Assembly: GCF_000591055.1 (NCBI RefSeq)
Contig: NC_020388.1
Span: 1,674,001-1,738,000, forward strand
Reading direction: 5' to 3'
DNA: 64,000 nt
From: Natronomonas moolapensis 8.8.11
GTDB lineage: Archaea; Halobacteriota; Halobacteria; Halobacteriales; Haloarculaceae
The notes below the pieces were generated by a model. That model searched no databases. It was not told the DNA's origin and saw nothing but the letters and a program-made list of their open reading frames with translations. The first letter of the stretch is position 1; every line of letters begins with the position of its first letter. A program made the translations under genes and the position numbers. Of the stretch, positions 42,622 to 53,299 are shown in pieces.

Positions 42622-43428
42622 CTACGGTTCCGTCTCGAAGTCCTCGAGCGCGTACGCCGGCTCCGCGCCGCGGCGATCCAGCGTCTCGTTGGCGAGCAGC
42701 CAGTAGACGACGCTCAGAGCCTTTCGTCCCTTGTTGTTCGTCGGGATCACCAGGTCGACGTTCGACGTCGTGTTGTTCGAGTCACACATCGCGATGACCG
42801 GGATGCCGACGGTGATGGCCTCCTTGACGGCCTGGGAGTCGCCGATCGGGTCGGTGACGACGACGACGTCGGGTTCGATGTAGCCGTCGTAGTCCGGGTT
42901 CGTCAGCGTGCCCGGGATGAACCGCCCGGTTCGGGCGCGCGCGCCGACCGCATCGGCGAACTTCTCGGCCGGGAACCGGCCGTACTGCCGCGAGGAGGCG
43001 ACCAGGATCTGCTCGGGGTTGTAGTTCGAGAGGAACGACGCGGCCGTCCGGATACGGCTGTCGGTCCGGGAGACGTCCAGGACGTACAGCCCGTCGGTTC
43101 GGACCCGGTGGATGAACCGGTTCATCGACTTCGTCTTCTGTTGGGTCCCGATGTGGACGCCGGCCGCGAGGTAGTCCTCGACCGGAATGAGAAGGTCGGC
43201 CTCGTCGTCGGGCATGACGTCCTCGTCGAGGACCGGTTCCCCGTCGGCGTCGTCTGCCTCGGGGTCGGATTCGGCCGACTCGTCCGCCTCCGCGGCGGTG
43301 TCGGCGGGTGGTTCGTCCGTCGTGGGGTCGGCCTCGGCCTCGTCGAGTTCCCCTTCGAGCTCGTCTTCGAGCTCGTCGAGTTCCTCGTCGATTTCGGTGG
43401 CGTCGACTCCCTCTTCGTTGTCGCTCAT
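42622..43428 (-). CDS. rps2: Ribosomal protein S2
   Basis: 268 residues. The S2 core starts at about residue 75 ([20 protein letters not shown]) and includes PGTLTNPDY and [15 protein letters not shown]. Residues 1-72 are a very acidic N-terminal extension. Its ATG overlaps the enolase stop by 4 nt; last gene of the large ribosomal/RNAP operon. Confidence 0.95.
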   Translation of the reverse strand: MSDNEEGVDATEIDEELDELEDELEGELDEAEADPTTDEPPADTAAEADESAESDPEADDADGEPVLDEDVMPDDEADLLIPVEDYLAAGVHIGTQQKTKSMNRFIHRVRTDGLYVLDVSRTDSRIRTAASFLSNYNPEQILVASSRQYGRFPAEKFADAVGARARTGRFIPGTLTNPDYDGYIEPDVVVVTDPIGDSQAVKEAITVGIPVIAMCDSNNTTSNVDLVIPTNNKGRKALSVVYWLLANETLDRRGAEPAYALEDFETEP

Positions 43429-44621
43429 GCGTTTGCCTCGATTCTAATGAGTTCGTTCAGCTTTGCGGTTCGCTCGCCACCGACTGTCCCCGTCTTGATG
43501 AAGGGGGCGTCGACCGCGACGGCGAGGTGTGCAATCGTCGTGTCCTCCGTTTCGCCGCTCCGGTGAGAGACGACCGGGTCGTATCCGTTCCGGAGCGCCA
43601 GCTCGATCGCGTCGAAGGCGTCGGTCAGCGTCCCGATCTGATTCGGCTTGATCAGGATGCTGTTTGCCGCCCCCGACTCGATGCCGCGCTCTAGCCGCTC
43701 CGTGTTGGTCACGAACAGATCGTCGCCACAGACGAGCGTCCGATCGTCGGCTCGCTCGGTCAGTTCGGCGAAGCCGTCGTAGTCGTCCTCGTCGAGCGGG
43801 TCCTCGACGTAGACGAGGTCGTAGTCGGCTATCAGCCCGGCGATGTAGTCGAGTTGTTCGTCCGGGCTTCGAGTGTCGTCCCCGTAGTGGTAGGCGCCGT
43901 CCTCGTAGAGCTCCGCACCGGCCACGTCGAGTCCGAATCCGATCTCGAAGCCGAGGTCGTCGGCGACCGACGACGTCGCCTCGTCCATAATTTCGAACGC
44001 TCCGCCGTCGTCGATCGACGGGGCCCACGCCCCTTCGTCGCCCTTGGCGGCCGGTATCCCTCGATCAGCGAGGATCTCGCCGACCTCGGCGTGGACCTGA
44101 GCGTTCGCGAACACCGCATCGGACACCGAGGGCGCACCGACGGGTGCCGCAAGGAACTCCTGGATGTGGGTCGCGTCGGCGGCGTGTTCGCCGCCGCCGA
44201 TGACGTTGCCGAGCGGGGTCGGAAAGTCCCGTCCACGGAAGGCACCGCCGAGGTGTTGATACAGCGGTGCGCCGAGGACGTCGGCGGCGGCCTTCGCGGC
44301 CGCCATCGAGATCGCGACGGCGCTGTTGGCGCCGATCTCGGAGAAGTCGTCGGTGCCGTCGGCCCCTCGAAGCGCGCCGTCGACGCCGCGTTGGTCGCCG
44401 GCGTAGATCTGTCCCTCGAGGCGCGGCACCGCGACCTCTCGGGCTTTCGCGATCGCCTCCTCGGCGGGCCGCTCGATGGCCTCGTACTCGCCGGTCGAGG
44501 CACCCGAGGGCGCCGCCCCCCGGCCGAAGCCGCCACTTTCCGTCCGGATCTCGGCCTCGACGGTCGGGTTGCCCCGACTGTCGAGGATCCGTCGAAGCCG
44601 GACCTCGGTGATGAGCGTCAT
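43425..44621 (-). CDS. eno: Enolase
   Basis: 398 residues. Residues [30 protein letters not shown], the metal ligands around [14 protein letters not shown] and CGDDLFVTN, and [15 protein letters not shown] with [14 protein letters not shown] at the end are diagnostic. Interconverts 2-phosphoglycerate and PEP. In haloarchaea it belongs to this ribosomal operon. Confidence 0.97.
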   Translation of the reverse strand: MTLITEVRLRRILDSRGNPTVEAEIRTESGGFGRGAAPSGASTGEYEAIERPAEEAIAKAREVAVPRLEGQIYAGDQRGVDGALRGADGTDDFSEIGANSAVAISMAAAKAAADVLGAPLYQHLGGAFRGRDFPTPLGNVIGGGEHAADATHIQEFLAAPVGAPSVSDAVFANAQVHAEVGEILADRGIPAAKGDEGAWAPSIDDGGAFEIMDEATSSVADDLGFEIGFGLDVAGAELYEDGAYHYGDDTRSPDEQLDYIAGLIADYDLVYVEDPLDEDDYDGFAELTERADDRTLVCGDDLFVTNTERLERGIESGAANSILIKPNQIGTLTDAFDAIELALRNGYDPVVSHRSGETEDTTIAHLAVAVDAPFIKTGTVGGERTAKLNELIRIEANA

Positions 44622-44791
44622 TGCTCCCCCCGCCTGACGGTAAAGGGGAGCGCGTTCGCATCGTACTCCTCGGCCGCGACGAGGATCGGCTCGGTCTGGT
44701 CGGTGTCGATGAGTACCGGCGCGCCGTAGGACACCTGCAGGGCTCGGGCCCCCAGGATGCGTGCCTTCTCGTATCGGTTCGTCCCCCTCAT
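44618..44791 (-). CDS. rpoK: RNA polymerase subunit K (Rpb6)
   Basis: 57 residues from ATG 44791: [20 protein letters not shown] followed by the FTVRRGEQ end. The classic Rpb6 core. ATGA overlaps on both sides (rpoN upstream, eno downstream). Confidence 0.93.
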   Translation of the reverse strand: MRGTNRYEKARILGARALQVSYGAPVLIDTDQTEPILVAAEEYDANALPFTVRRGEQ

Positions 44792-44982
44792 TGGTAGGGT
44801 GAGACGATGTCGACGAGGTCCTTGTGCGAGACGAGCATCCGCCGACAGCACGCCCGCTCGACGCCGAGTTCGTCGAGCACCTCGGCGGGGTCCTCGTCGC
44901 CCTCGCGGGCGCGCTCTTTGAACTCCTCCCAGTGCTCGCCGACGACGCTACCGCACGTGAAACACCGTACCGGTACCATCAT
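44788..44982 (-). CDS. rpoN: RNA polymerase subunit N (Rpb10)
   Basis: 64 residues (ATG 44982, or the next codon). Zinc-bundle motif [16 protein letters not shown] and [10 protein letters not shown] (C-x2-C...CC). Assembles with RpoD/L/P. Confidence 0.95.
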   Translation of the reverse strand: MMVPVRCFTCGSVVGEHWEEFKERAREGDEDPAEVLDELGVERACCRRMLVSHKDLVDIVSPYQ

Positions 44983-44994
44983 ACCTTCATCACC

Positions 44995-45393
44995 TCAGCG
45001 GTAGGATTTCTGGTAGCGGGCCCGCGCGCCGGGACCGCCCCACTTTTTCGGTTCGGACTGCCGAACGTCGTTGACGAGCAACGATCGGTCGAAGGACATG
45101 AACGCGTCCCGGAGTTCGGCGTCGTTCGTGTACTCGACGAGACCGCGGGCGACCGCGGTTCGGATCGCGTCCGCTTGCCCGGCGAAGCCGCCACCCGAGA
45201 CGGTAACGTCGATATCGACGTTCCCGCGCAGGTCCTCGTCGGCGATGCGGAACGGTTCGAGCATCTTCAGCCGCGCCTGCTCCGGTTCGACGAGCTCGAC
45301 CGGTTTGGAGTTGATCCGAACCCGGCCGTTCCCGCCGGACACCGTCGCGCGGGCGACAGCCGTCTTCTTTTTGCCTGATGTGTTCGTTACCAT
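44995..45393 (-). CDS. rps9: Ribosomal protein S9
   Basis: 132 residues: [12 protein letters not shown] at the start and the basic [20 protein letters not shown] tail that reaches the P-site tRNA. Overlaps the rpl13 end by 7 nt. Confidence 0.96.
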   Translation of the reverse strand: MVTNTSGKKKTAVARATVSGGNGRVRINSKPVELVEPEQARLKMLEPFRIADEDLRGNVDIDVTVSGGGFAGQADAIRTAVARGLVEYTNDAELRDAFMSFDRSLLVNDVRQSEPKKWGGPGARARYQKSYR

Positions 45394-45836
45394 GTGACGT
45401 TAGCACCCAAGTTCTCGCTGATCTCTCCGAGCGAGACGAATTTGATGTTCGAGAGTCGATCCAGGGACGTGCCGTCGAGCACCTCCGGTTCGACCTCGTC
45501 GTCGCCCTCGTAGGCGTCGCCGAGGTAGATCCGGACGTTCTCGAACGCCTCGCGTCCCCGCGTCGTTTTGTACGGCAGCATACCGCGGACGGCCCGTTTG
45601 AACAGCCGATCCGGCCGCTGGGGGTACTGCGGCCCCCGATCGGAGCCGACTTCGCGTCGCGTCCGGTAGACGGACATGACGTCTTCCTCGCCGCCGGTGA
45701 TGACCGCCGCCTCGGCGTTGATCACCGCGACGCGTTCGCCCTCGAGGGCGAGTTCGGCCACCTGCGATGCGACACGGCCGAGAATGCAGTTGCGGGCGTC
45801 GATGACGACGTCCGCGTGGAACTCCGCGTAACTCAT
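45387..45836 (-). CDS. rpl13: Ribosomal protein L13
   Basis: 149 residues: [31 protein letters not shown] and [19 protein letters not shown]. Overlaps rpl18e by 4 nt. Confidence 0.96.
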   Translation of the reverse strand: MSYAEFHADVVIDARNCILGRVASQVAELALEGERVAVINAEAAVITGGEEDVMSVYRTRREVGSDRGPQYPQRPDRLFKRAVRGMLPYKTTRGREAFENVRIYLGDAYEGDDEVEPEVLDGTSLDRLSNIKFVSLGEISENLGANVTW

Positions 45837-46186
45837 CGGATCACCCGCACGTCCGCACCGTCGGGGTTGTTTTCGAGCGCTTCTTCGAGTTCGATCGCTT
45901 CGCCGACGTCGTCGATCTTCGTCTGGGCCGTCGACGAGAAGTCGACGGCTGCGACTGTGACCCCCTTTCGGAGGGCACCGGACCCGAGCACCTTGCCGGG
46001 CACGATCACTGTCTCGTCCTCCTGTGCGTACCGCTCGATGCGGCCCAGGTTGACTTCAGCGTGCGTGCGCCGGGGCTTTTCGAGGCGCTCGGCCACATCG
46101 CTCCAGACCTCGCCACCGCCGCTGCGGGCGGTCGACTTCAGGTCGGCGATGAGACTGGACAGCCTCGGGTTCGTTTTGCTACTCAT
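45833..46186 (-). CDS. rpl18e: Ribosomal protein L18e
   Basis: 117 residues: [36 protein letters not shown] and [20 protein letters not shown]. First protein gene after tRNA-Leu. Confidence 0.96.
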   Translation of the reverse strand: MSSKTNPRLSSLIADLKSTARSGGGEVWSDVAERLEKPRRTHAEVNLGRIERYAQEDETVIVPGKVLGSGALRKGVTVAAVDFSSTAQTKIDDVGEAIELEEALENNPDGADVRVIR

Positions 46187-46208
46187 CGTTGTTGCTCCTG
46201 AGAAGTGG

Positions 46209-46293
46209 ATGCAGGGAGCAGGATTTGAACCTGCGGACCTCTACAGGACAGCGCCCTGAACGCTGCGCCGTTGGCCTGACTTGGCTATCCCTG
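46209..46293 (-). tRNA. tRNA-Leu (CAG)
   Basis: 85 nt, class II. Acceptor stem GCAGGGA/TCCCTGC with discriminator A; anticodon stem CAGCG/CGCTG closing loop TTCAGGG, hence anticodon CAG; long variable arm; T-loop GGTTCAAATC. No CCA encoded. Embedded in the ribosomal operon between rpoD and rpl18e, as in other haloarchaea. Confidence 0.97.
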
Positions 46294-46424
46294 CTCGCAG
46301 TAGTGCGTTCTTTGTCCCCGATAAAACCCCTTTCGGTCGACCCGGGCGCCGAACGCGCGGTTGTACCGCCGCTCGGACCCGGATCGGCCGTGTTCGTGGG
46401 GGTATCTGAGGACATCGGATGTGT

Positions 46425-47168
46425 TTAGAGTTGGACTGCGGCTTCGAGTTCGTCAGCCCTCGTCCGAAGCGATTCGACCGCTTTCAGGACGAGTTCGTCG
46501 ACGGTCATCGAGCCGTCCGTCTCGACGTCGAAGACGAACGCGTTCGGGACGTCCTCGACCGAGACTTCGCGGTCGGGGTATCGGTCGCTGAGGTCGTTGT
46601 CGAACGACGCCGTCTCGACGAGTTCCCCGTCGTCCTCGATGACGCCGCGGATGATCTCCGGATCGTCTTCGGCGAACTCGTCGCGGTCGTCGCCGAGGGC
46701 GACCCGCTGGAGGTGTCGGTAGCCGACGGCGACCCCGCCTTGGTGTTTGGCGTGATCCTTCCCGTAGCCCAGCTCCGCGTCGGCTTCGAGTTCGAGCCGC
46801 TGGCCCTCCTTTAGATCGATGATCGGGACGTTCTCCTCGGCCGGCTGGACCTGTCCATCGCTGGAGACCAGATCGCCAGAGTACGCCGTCGCCGGCCCCT
46901 CGACGTCGATCGCCAGCGTGACCGTTTCCTCCGGCTCGTAGTCGTCCGGAGTCGTCAACGGGATCAACCCGAGCCGGAGCGCGATCTGCTCGTCGAACAT
47001 CACCGAGGAGTTCTCGATGACGCGAACCGTATCGACCGACAGGGTCGGAACGTCGGCGACCATCGCCCGGCGGATGCCGTTGGCGAACGCGGGCGAGATC
47101 CCCCGGACGAGAAAACGCGCGCTCCGTTCGTCCCGCTCGATGAACGTTACGTCGTACTGGCCGGACAT
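46425..47168 (-). CDS. rpoD: RNA polymerase subunit D (Rpb3)
   Basis: 247 residues: [40 protein letters not shown] and [12 protein letters not shown] are the alpha/Rpb3 dimerisation core. The middle domain lacks FeS-type Cys. Stop-to-start spacing with rps11 is 1 nt. Confidence 0.96.
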   Translation of the reverse strand: MSGQYDVTFIERDERSARFLVRGISPAFANGIRRAMVADVPTLSVDTVRVIENSSVMFDEQIALRLGLIPLTTPDDYEPEETVTLAIDVEGPATAYSGDLVSSDGQVQPAEENVPIIDLKEGQRLELEADAELGYGKDHAKHQGGVAVGYRHLQRVALGDDRDEFAEDDPEIIRGVIEDDGELVETASFDNDLSDRYPDREVSVEDVPNAFVFDVETDGSMTVDELVLKAVESLRTRADELEAAVQL

Positions 47169-47169
47169 G

Positions 47170-47553
47170 TTAGAATCCGGCGTTCTTCGGGGCGCGAGTC
47201 CCGTCGTGTGGAGTCGGCGTCACGTCCTCGATGCGACCGATCTCGAGTCCGGCCCGGGCCAGCGCACGGATCGTCGCCTGCGCACCGGGACCGGGGTTCT
47301 TCTGTAGGTTGCCGCCGGGACCGCGAACGCGGACGTGGACGCCGTCGATGCCGGCCTCCTGGACGTCCTCGGCGACGACCTCCGCCATCTGCATGGCGGC
47401 GTAGGGCGACGCCTCGTCGCGGTTCTGCTTCACGACCGTACCGCCGGACGACTTGACGATCGTCTCGGCGCCGGTCAGGTCCGTTACGGTGATGATCGTG
47501 TTGTTGAACGAGGCATACACGTGTGCGATGCCCCAGGTAGTATCGTCTGCCAT
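47170..47553 (-). CDS. rps11: Ribosomal protein S11
   Basis: 127 residues: [34 protein letters not shown], the [11 protein letters not shown] segment and [13 protein letters not shown] end. Confidence 0.97.
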   Translation of the reverse strand: MADDTTWGIAHVYASFNNTIITVTDLTGAETIVKSSGGTVVKQNRDEASPYAAMQMAEVVAEDVQEAGIDGVHVRVRGPGGNLQKNPGPGAQATIRALARAGLEIGRIEDVTPTPHDGTRAPKNAGF

Positions 47554-47555
47554 CG

Positions 47556-48080
47556 TTATTGTCCCTCCGCCCGTTCGGGGTGGAGATCGTCCGCGAGCGG
47601 GCTCGTCTCGTCGAACTCGAGTAGGTCCTCCTCGCCGACGTCGACCTTCGTCGACGGGGCGCTAATGCGGGCGCCGTCGACGGTGACGTGGCCGTGAGCG
47701 ATGAACTGCCGGGCCTGCTTCGGCGTGTTGCCGAGGCCCTTCCGGTAGGCGACCGTCTGGAGGCGGCGCTCGAGAATGTCCGTCTCGTCGAGCGAGAGGA
47801 CGTCGTCGAGGCTGTCGCCCTCGTCGAGGACGCCGATCCGTTTCAACCTGGCAAGGAACTCGCTGCCGGCCTCGGCGGCCGACTCGGTGTCGCCTTGAGC
47901 CTCGCCGATGAGGCGTCGAGCCTCGCGGCGGTAGTCGCGGAGCTCCGATTGGGCCCGCCACAGCTCTTCTTTGTTCGCCAGGCCGTATCGGGAGACGAGA
48001 TCGCCTTCCGCGGCGATCCGCTCGCCCTGGAAGGGGTGATTCGGCGTTTCGTAGAACTTGGTGTTGTTTCCGAGTGCCAT
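47556..48080 (-). CDS. rps4: Ribosomal protein S4
   Basis: 174 residues: [40 protein letters not shown] and an S4 RNA-binding domain ([33 protein letters not shown]). Its ATG overlaps the rps13 stop by 1 nt. Confidence 0.96.
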   Translation of the reverse strand: MALGNNTKFYETPNHPFQGERIAAEGDLVSRYGLANKEELWRAQSELRDYRREARRLIGEAQGDTESAAEAGSEFLARLKRIGVLDEGDSLDDVLSLDETDILERRLQTVAYRKGLGNTPKQARQFIAHGHVTVDGARISAPSTKVDVGEEDLLEFDETSPLADDLHPERAEGQ

Positions 48081-48595
48081 TATTCGTCCTCAGCGGCCGC
48101 TTCCTCGGCCTGTTCTTCTTTGATCGCCTCGACGTTGACGCCGATCGTTCCCTCCGTTCGGCCGGTGGACTTCGTCCGCTGGCCGCGGACCTTCTGGCCG
48201 CGTTTGTGTCGGACGCCGCGGTAGGTGTCGACCATCTTCATTCGGTTGATGTCCTGCCGGCGGCTCATATCGAGGTCGTTGCCGACCTCGTGGGTGGTCT
48301 CGCCGCTAAAGAAGTCCCGCTGGTGGTTGGTGAGCCACTCGGGGACCTCGTCGGCGTACCCCTGGACGAGATCGACGATTCCGTCGATTTTGCTCTCGTC
48401 CAGTGCGCCGATCACGTCACGGCGATCGACGTCAGCTTTGTCGGCGATGATGCGAGCGGCGCGGCGACCGACGCCGTTCATGTCGGTCAACGCCCGCTCG
48501 ACGCTCTTCGTCCCGTCGAGGTCGGTCTGGCCGATTCGGACGAAGTACTGGATGTCTTCGCCGTCTTCGTCCGCGTCTGGTTCTTCCGTGCTCAT
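48080..48595 (-). CDS. rps13: Ribosomal protein S13
   Basis: 171 residues from ATG 48595: QYFVRIGQTDLDGTKSVERA, MNGVGRRAARIIADKADV and TYRGVRHKRGQKVRGQRTKS. First protein gene of the operon after tRNA-Ser; acidic C-terminal tail. Confidence 0.96.
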   Translation of the reverse strand: MSTEEPDADEDGEDIQYFVRIGQTDLDGTKSVERALTDMNGVGRRAARIIADKADVDRRDVIGALDESKIDGIVDLVQGYADEVPEWLTNHQRDFFSGETTHEVGNDLDMSRRQDINRMKMVDTYRGVRHKRGQKVRGQRTKSTGRTEGTIGVNVEAIKEEQAEEAAAEDE

Positions 48596-48610
48596 GTGTG
48601 GTTGGGTTAG

Positions 48611-48694
48611 CGTCGTGGCGGGGATTTGAACCCCGGAGGCTTGCGCCACAGAGTTAGCAACCCTGCGCCTTGGGCCATGCTTGGCTACCACGAC
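48611..48694 (-). tRNA. tRNA-Ser (GCT)
   Basis: 84 nt, class II. Acceptor GTCGTGG/CCACGAC with discriminator G; anticodon loop TTGCTAA gives GCT for AGY codons; long variable arm; T-loop GGTTCAAATC. Lies 16 nt upstream of rps13, so tRNA and ribosomal operon are probably one transcript. A TATA-like TTTAAG lies near 48777 on the opposite strand. Confidence 0.97.
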
Positions 48695-48810
48695 TCGCGT
48701 GTGCGTATCGTCGCCCTCTCGGACTCGGGGTCGACACCCCTGCATCTATTGCAACCGTCGATACCCGACCCCGGTACTTAAACCGCACGGAACGCCGGTC
48801 GGCGTGGGAG

Positions 48811-48882
48811 CCGTACCCGAATCCAGTGTGGAGACCGTACCCGAATCCAGTGTGGAGACCGTACCCGAATCCAGTGTGGGAG
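48811..48882. repeat. 24-bp tandem repeat, 3 copies, upstream of tRNA-Ser
   Basis: Units at 48811, 48835 and 48859 share CCGTACCCGAATCCAGTGTG; the third differs only in its last bases. It lies between mrp and the tRNA-Ser promoter, ending about 30 nt upstream of the TATA-like element on the minus-strand reading. Confidence 0.9.
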
Positions 48883-48906
48883 CCACGCCCGAGACGACGC
48901 CCGGAA

Positions 48907-49989
48907 CTACCGGTTCCGGCCGCCGTCAGCGCGGCTCCGGCTCTGTGTCTCGTTTCGGTCGACGACCTCACGCCGCCGGACGATCCCCTGCATGTCCGCC
49001 GCCTTCCGGGCAAACTGCTGAAATGCGTTGGCGGTGTCGCCCCCGTCGAGAACGATCGGGCGACCACTGTCGCCGCCCTCCCGGACCGCAGGGTCAAGCG
49101 GCAGGCTGCCCAGAAACGGCATATCGACGTCGGCAGCGAACGTCTCGCCGCCGCCGCTGCCGAAGATGTCGTGCTCGCCGCCGCAGTCCGGACAGACGAA
49201 CCCGGACATATTCTCGACGATCCCCAACACCGGCGTGTCGTGCTCGCCGAACATCCGGAGTCCCTTTCGCGCGTCGTCGAGGGCGACCTGCTGGGGCGTC
49301 GTCACGATCACCGCCCCGGAGACGGGAACCGACTGCAGAAGCGTCAGCTGTGTGTCCCCGGTGCCGGGCGGCAGGTCCACGACCATGTAGTCGAGCGCGC
49401 CCCACTCGACGTCCTCCCACAGTTGGGTTAACACCTTGTGGACCATCGGCCCCCGCCAGATCACGGGGTCGTCCTCGCCGACGAGGAAGTCCATGCTCAT
49501 GAGTTTCATTCCGTACTTTTCCGGCGGGACGATCGTCTCCTCGCGGGTCGCCTTCGGTTGGGCGTCCGACTCGACCATTCGCGGCACGTTCGGCCCGTAG
49601 ATGTCGGCGTCGAACAGCCCGACACGGGCACCCATCTCGGAGAGCCCCGCGGCGAGGTTCACCGCGACCGTCGACTTCCCGACGCCACCCTTTCCCGAGG
49701 CGACTGCGACGATGTTCTCGACGTCGGGCAGGATCTGCTCGCCCGTCTCGAGGCCCGTGTCGATGGTCGCCGAGAGGTCGACATCGCGGTCGACGTCGGC
49801 GAGCGCATCCCTGACGTCCCCCGCGAGCGAGGTTTCACTCGGCGAGTACGGAGCACCGAGCGCCAGGTCGATCGAGATCGTGTCCGAACCGATCCGGACG
49901 TCGTTGACCAACCCCAACGAGACGATGTCGTCCTCGAGGGTGGGGTCCTCAATCCCCGAGAGGCGGTCGAGAATCTCGTGTTTTTCCAT
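48907..49989 (-). CDS. mrp: Mrp/NBP35-type FeS carrier ATPase
   Basis: 360 residues from ATG 49989. N-terminal DUF59 (MIP18-like) domain (about 1-85), deviant Walker A ASGKGGVGKSTVAVN (about 96), VDLPPGTGDTQL, and the bridging FeS ligands in GFVCPDCGGEHDIF (about 263-276). Delivers FeS clusters to target proteins. Confidence 0.94.
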   Translation of the reverse strand: MEKHEILDRLSGIEDPTLEDDIVSLGLVNDVRIGSDTISIDLALGAPYSPSETSLAGDVRDALADVDRDVDLSATIDTGLETGEQILPDVENIVAVASGKGGVGKSTVAVNLAAGLSEMGARVGLFDADIYGPNVPRMVESDAQPKATREETIVPPEKYGMKLMSMDFLVGEDDPVIWRGPMVHKVLTQLWEDVEWGALDYMVVDLPPGTGDTQLTLLQSVPVSGAVIVTTPQQVALDDARKGLRMFGEHDTPVLGIVENMSGFVCPDCGGEHDIFGSGGGETFAADVDMPFLGSLPLDPAVREGGDSGRPIVLDGGDTANAFQQFARKAADMQGIVRRREVVDRNETQSRSRADGGRNR

Positions 49990-50165
49990 AGGTGTGGTAG
50001 GTCCGCACGCGGCGATAAGAGTTGTGACCCCGAGTTCGCCCACGACGTCGTGTGGTCCACACAGTCACGGACCGCATGCTCTGCTCGCGTACCGTCGGCT
50101 GGCGACCGCGGTCGTGCCGACCCCGGCGGGCGACAGTATATACACGCCGACGCCGAACAACCGAC

Positions 50166-50702
50166 GTGGCGCTCTTCGATTCACTCCTCGATCCGGCCGA
50201 CAACGAGACTGTCGCCGCGGTCGCGCTCGCCGTCGCTGGCGCGGAACGCGACCTCCACGGGGCGATCCAAGCCCACTACGAGGCCCTCGGCGTCGAGCCG
50301 CCCGACGACCGCCCCCCGGTCGACGCGCGCGTCGAGCAGTTACGGCGACTCGTTCGCCACCACGTCGAGGGCGATCTGTGGGGCTACTTCCTCGCAGAGG
50401 CGGCCCCCGAGGGGCTAGAGCGTCCCGAGGAGGTACGGGCCTTCGCCGGTCTGGACGACGACGCGTGGGCAGACCGACTCGACGCGCTCGCCGACGCCGC
50501 CCCAGAGGGCGCGGGTGGGACGGCCCGCGAGCGGGCCGACACAGTCGTCCGGAGCCGCTTCGGCGTCGACCTCGAAACGTTCGAGACACAGGTCGTCGAC
50601 TGGCGGCCCGAGCGGACGCTTCGGCGGGCGATTCGGGGACCCATCGACGACGACGTCGAGCGGCTCCGGGCGGCGACAGACGCGATCGAACACAGCAAGT
50701 AG
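50166..50702 (+). CDS. Haloarchaeal protein of unknown function
   Basis: 178 residues from GTG 50166; a TATA-like AGTATATAC (about 50130-50138) is at the right distance. All-helical, acidic, with VDARVEQLRRLVRHHVEGDL and TARERADTVVRSRFG. No Cys, no signal peptide. Not recognised; stands alone between mrp and the propeller gene. Confidence 0.65.
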   Translation: MALFDSLLDPADNETVAAVALAVAGAERDLHGAIQAHYEALGVEPPDDRPPVDARVEQLRRLVRHHVEGDLWGYFLAEAAPEGLERPEEVRAFAGLDDDAWADRLDALADAAPEGAGGTARERADTVVRSRFGVDLETFETQVVDWRPERTLRRAIRGPIDDDVERLRAATDAIEHSK

Positions 50703-50739
50703 CTCCCCGCGGAAGCGATCACCGGCCCGACCGCCCGGA

Positions 50740-51954
50740 CTAATCGAAGGCGTACAGGCTGCCGTCGGTGCTGCCGACGTACACCGCGTCGCCGGCCAGT
50801 GTCGGTGTCGCCCGCACCTCCCCGTCCGTTCCGATCCGCCACCGCTCCGTGCCGTCGTCCCGACGGTAGGCCACGACGCTCCCGTCGCGCCGGCCGACGC
50901 AAACGCTGTCGGCGACCGACGGCGGCGTCGTGATCGCCGTTCCGGCGTCGACCCGCCAGCGCTCGCTGCCGTCGTCGGCGTCGAGTGCGTACACGCGCCC
51001 CGCGTCGGTCTCGGTGCCGACGTAGACGACCCCGTCGACGACTCCCGGGGTCGTCGCGATGCCGTTGGTTTCGGACGCCCACCGTTCACCCCCGTCGATG
51101 GCGTCGAGGGCGTACACCGTCTCGTCATTTCCCCCTATATAAATGGTGCCGTCGGCTGCCGCCGGCGAGGACAGTACCGGCTGTTCCGTCCCGACCCGCC
51201 AGCGCTCGGTGCCGTCGCCGGCGTCGATCGCGTACACCGCCGAGTCCCACCCGCCGACGTAGACGACCTCGTCGAGGATCGCCGGCGACGAGATGACTCG
51301 GTACGCCGTCCCGAATCGCCAGCGCTCGGCTCCGGTGTCGGCGTCGATCGCGTACACGCGGCCCTCGGTCGCGCGGGTAGCGGCGTACACGACGCCCTCG
51401 GAGACGACGGGGGCAGCGTCGACCGGGCCGTTCGCGTCGAAGTGCCACCGTTCGCCACCGTCGTCGGCGTCGAGGGCGTACAGGCGGTCGCCCCTCGTGC
51501 CGACGTAGACGGTCCCGTCGACCACCGCGGGCGCCGAGCGGACGGCACCGCGCACCTCGGCCGACCACAGCCGCACCCCGTCGGTTGCGTCGACAGCGTC
51601 GACCCGCCGGCCGCCGCCGACGTAGACCACCCCCTCGACGACCGCCGGCGAGGCATAGACGGGACCGTCCGTCCGGACGCGGAATCGTTCCGCGGGCTCG
51701 GCGTCGACCGAACCGGCGGCGTCGGCGTCGCCGGTGTTCCGTCGGTCGTACTGAAACGTCGGGGCCCCGCCGACGGCGGGATCGAGCGGCGCCTCGCGGG
51801 TGGGTTCCTCGGAGCCGTCACCGAGACAGCCCGCGAGGGCGCCCGCGCCGCCGGTTGCCAGCGTCAAGAGTGCTCCCCGGCGGGTCGGTCGAGCCGGAGG
51901 ATTCACGCCGTCGACCTCCGGTCTCGGGGGGCAGTTCGGTTCACGTATCTCCAT
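50740..51954 (-). CDS. PQQ-propeller (BamB-like) lipoprotein
   Basis: 404 residues. A Tat signal with RR at about 25 ([13 protein letters not shown]) and lipobox LAGC put it on the outer face of the membrane. Eight or so blades of about 38 residues repeat [20 protein letters not shown] and GxERWRF, the PQQ-like beta-propeller pattern. These repeats often only scaffold protein contacts, so enzymatic PQQ binding is not implied. Confidence 0.88.
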
Positions 51955-52045
51955 CTACCGGCGGGAAAACAAACGCTTGTCGGCGCGGCGATGGGGGCGG
52001 GGCGGTTTCAATACCCTTTTGCCGCCGCGACCAGTTCCACCGGGT

Positions 52046-52435
52046 ATGGCAGACTTTCAGGTCATCGTCGGCGACGACGACGGGACCACCTACTCGTTCG
52101 AGGTGGACGGACAGGACGCGAACCGATTCATCGGGCGCTCGATCGGCGAGACGGTCGACGGCGATGCCGTCGGCCTCTCCGGCTACGAGGTCGAGATCAC
52201 CGGCGGCTCCGACCAGTCCGGCCGGCCGATGCACGGCGAGGTCTCGGGGGCCGAAACGACGACGCTCCTCTCGACCGGCGGCGTCGGCTTCGAGCCGACT
52301 GTCGACGGCGAGCGAAAGCGCATCACCGTCCGCGGGGCGGAAGTCTCCGAAGAGACGCGCCAAATCAACGCGAAGGTCGCGAGCCGAGGCGACGAGTCGG
52401 TCGAGGAACTGCTCGGCGACGACGAGGACGAGTAA
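52046..52435 (+). CDS. rps6e: Ribosomal protein S6e
   Basis: 129 residues from ATG 52046: [38 protein letters not shown] and the [20 protein letters not shown] end. A TATA-like ttcaatac lies about 35 nt upstream. Confidence 0.95.
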   Translation: MADFQVIVGDDDGTTYSFEVDGQDANRFIGRSIGETVDGDAVGLSGYEVEITGGSDQSGRPMHGEVSGAETTTLLSTGGVGFEPTVDGERKRITVRGAEVSEETRQINAKVASRGDESVEELLGDDEDE

Positions 52436-52495
52436 CGCCCGCTTCATGTTCGAGCAGCCTTCGGCGAGCGCAGCCGTTTCCGGCCAGTCGGTCGG

Positions 52496-52951
52496 GTGGA
52501 CGCTGTGAGCGACGCCGACGCGCCGGACCGACACGAGGCGTTCCTCTCGGGGGAGCGTCCCGACGACGTCCTGATTTACCTCCACGAGGCGGGCGTCGGA
52601 TCGATCGAGCGGCTGGCCGACATCGGGGTTCGCGTCGACGACGGGGTCGTGTTGGTGCTGCCGGGCGAGGAGGGACAGGCGGCGTTCGAGCGCGCGACCG
52701 GCCTCGACGCGATGGACTTCGCCGGGACGGCGATGGACACCGATGGCGACATCGAGAGCGACTGCACCGGCGGTACCTGCCCGGACTCCGAAGAGTCGGG
52801 CGAACACTACGCCACGTTCGTCTTCGCGTTCGTCGAGGAGCGAAACGAGGCCGTCGGCGGGATCTACGCCGAGGGCGACGTCCGACACGGATACGCGGCC
52901 TGCGCCTGCGGAACGACGTACTCCGAGAAATCGGTTCTCGACGGCGAGTGA
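52496..52951 (+). CDS. DUF5807-like haloarchaeal protein
   Basis: 151 residues from GTG 52496 (GTG 52508 also possible). Contains RPDDVLIYLHEAGV, VVLVLPGEEGQAAFERATGL, a CTGGTC motif (about 90) and YAACACGTTYSEK, i.e. two Cys pairs that could bind metal. Matches my memory of DUF5807, which lies after S6e in haloarchaea. Function unknown. Confidence 0.75.
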   Translation: MDAVSDADAPDRHEAFLSGERPDDVLIYLHEAGVGSIERLADIGVRVDDGVVLVLPGEEGQAAFERATGLDAMDFAGTAMDTDGDIESDCTGGTCPDSEESGEHYATFVFAFVEERNEAVGGIYAEGDVRHGYAACACGTTYSEKSVLDGE

Positions 52952-53299
52952 CGCCGGAGCGTTGCGCCTGGCGACGAGCACTAGATAAATACTGTCGGCC
53001 ATCCGAACCGATCCGTGCTGGTCTTTCGTCGAGTCCTCGCTCGTTCTGTCGACGTCACCGACGTTTGATCCCGTCGTCAGAAGCCGCCCGGCGCCGAGTG
53101 GTCTAACCGTCTTCGAGGGTGATACTGGTGGACGAAATCAAATAACACCGACTCACGAGTGATCCGCCGGTCGCTCCGTCGAACGGCGTGATCCTCGTGC
53201 GTCGTGTGTATATTCGTTTGTCTGTCAGTATGAGTCGGCTGTCGTCGGCTCGCGGGCGCTCGTTCGAACTGCGCCACCCACATCACCAACCGCGCAAAC
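52952..53299. other. Intergenic region, nothing assigned
   Basis: 348 nt between the DUF5807 and coaBC stop codons (convergent). AT-rich patches near 52983 and 53205 resemble promoter cores, but no open frame, tRNA or stable hairpin follows them. Confidence 0.5.
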
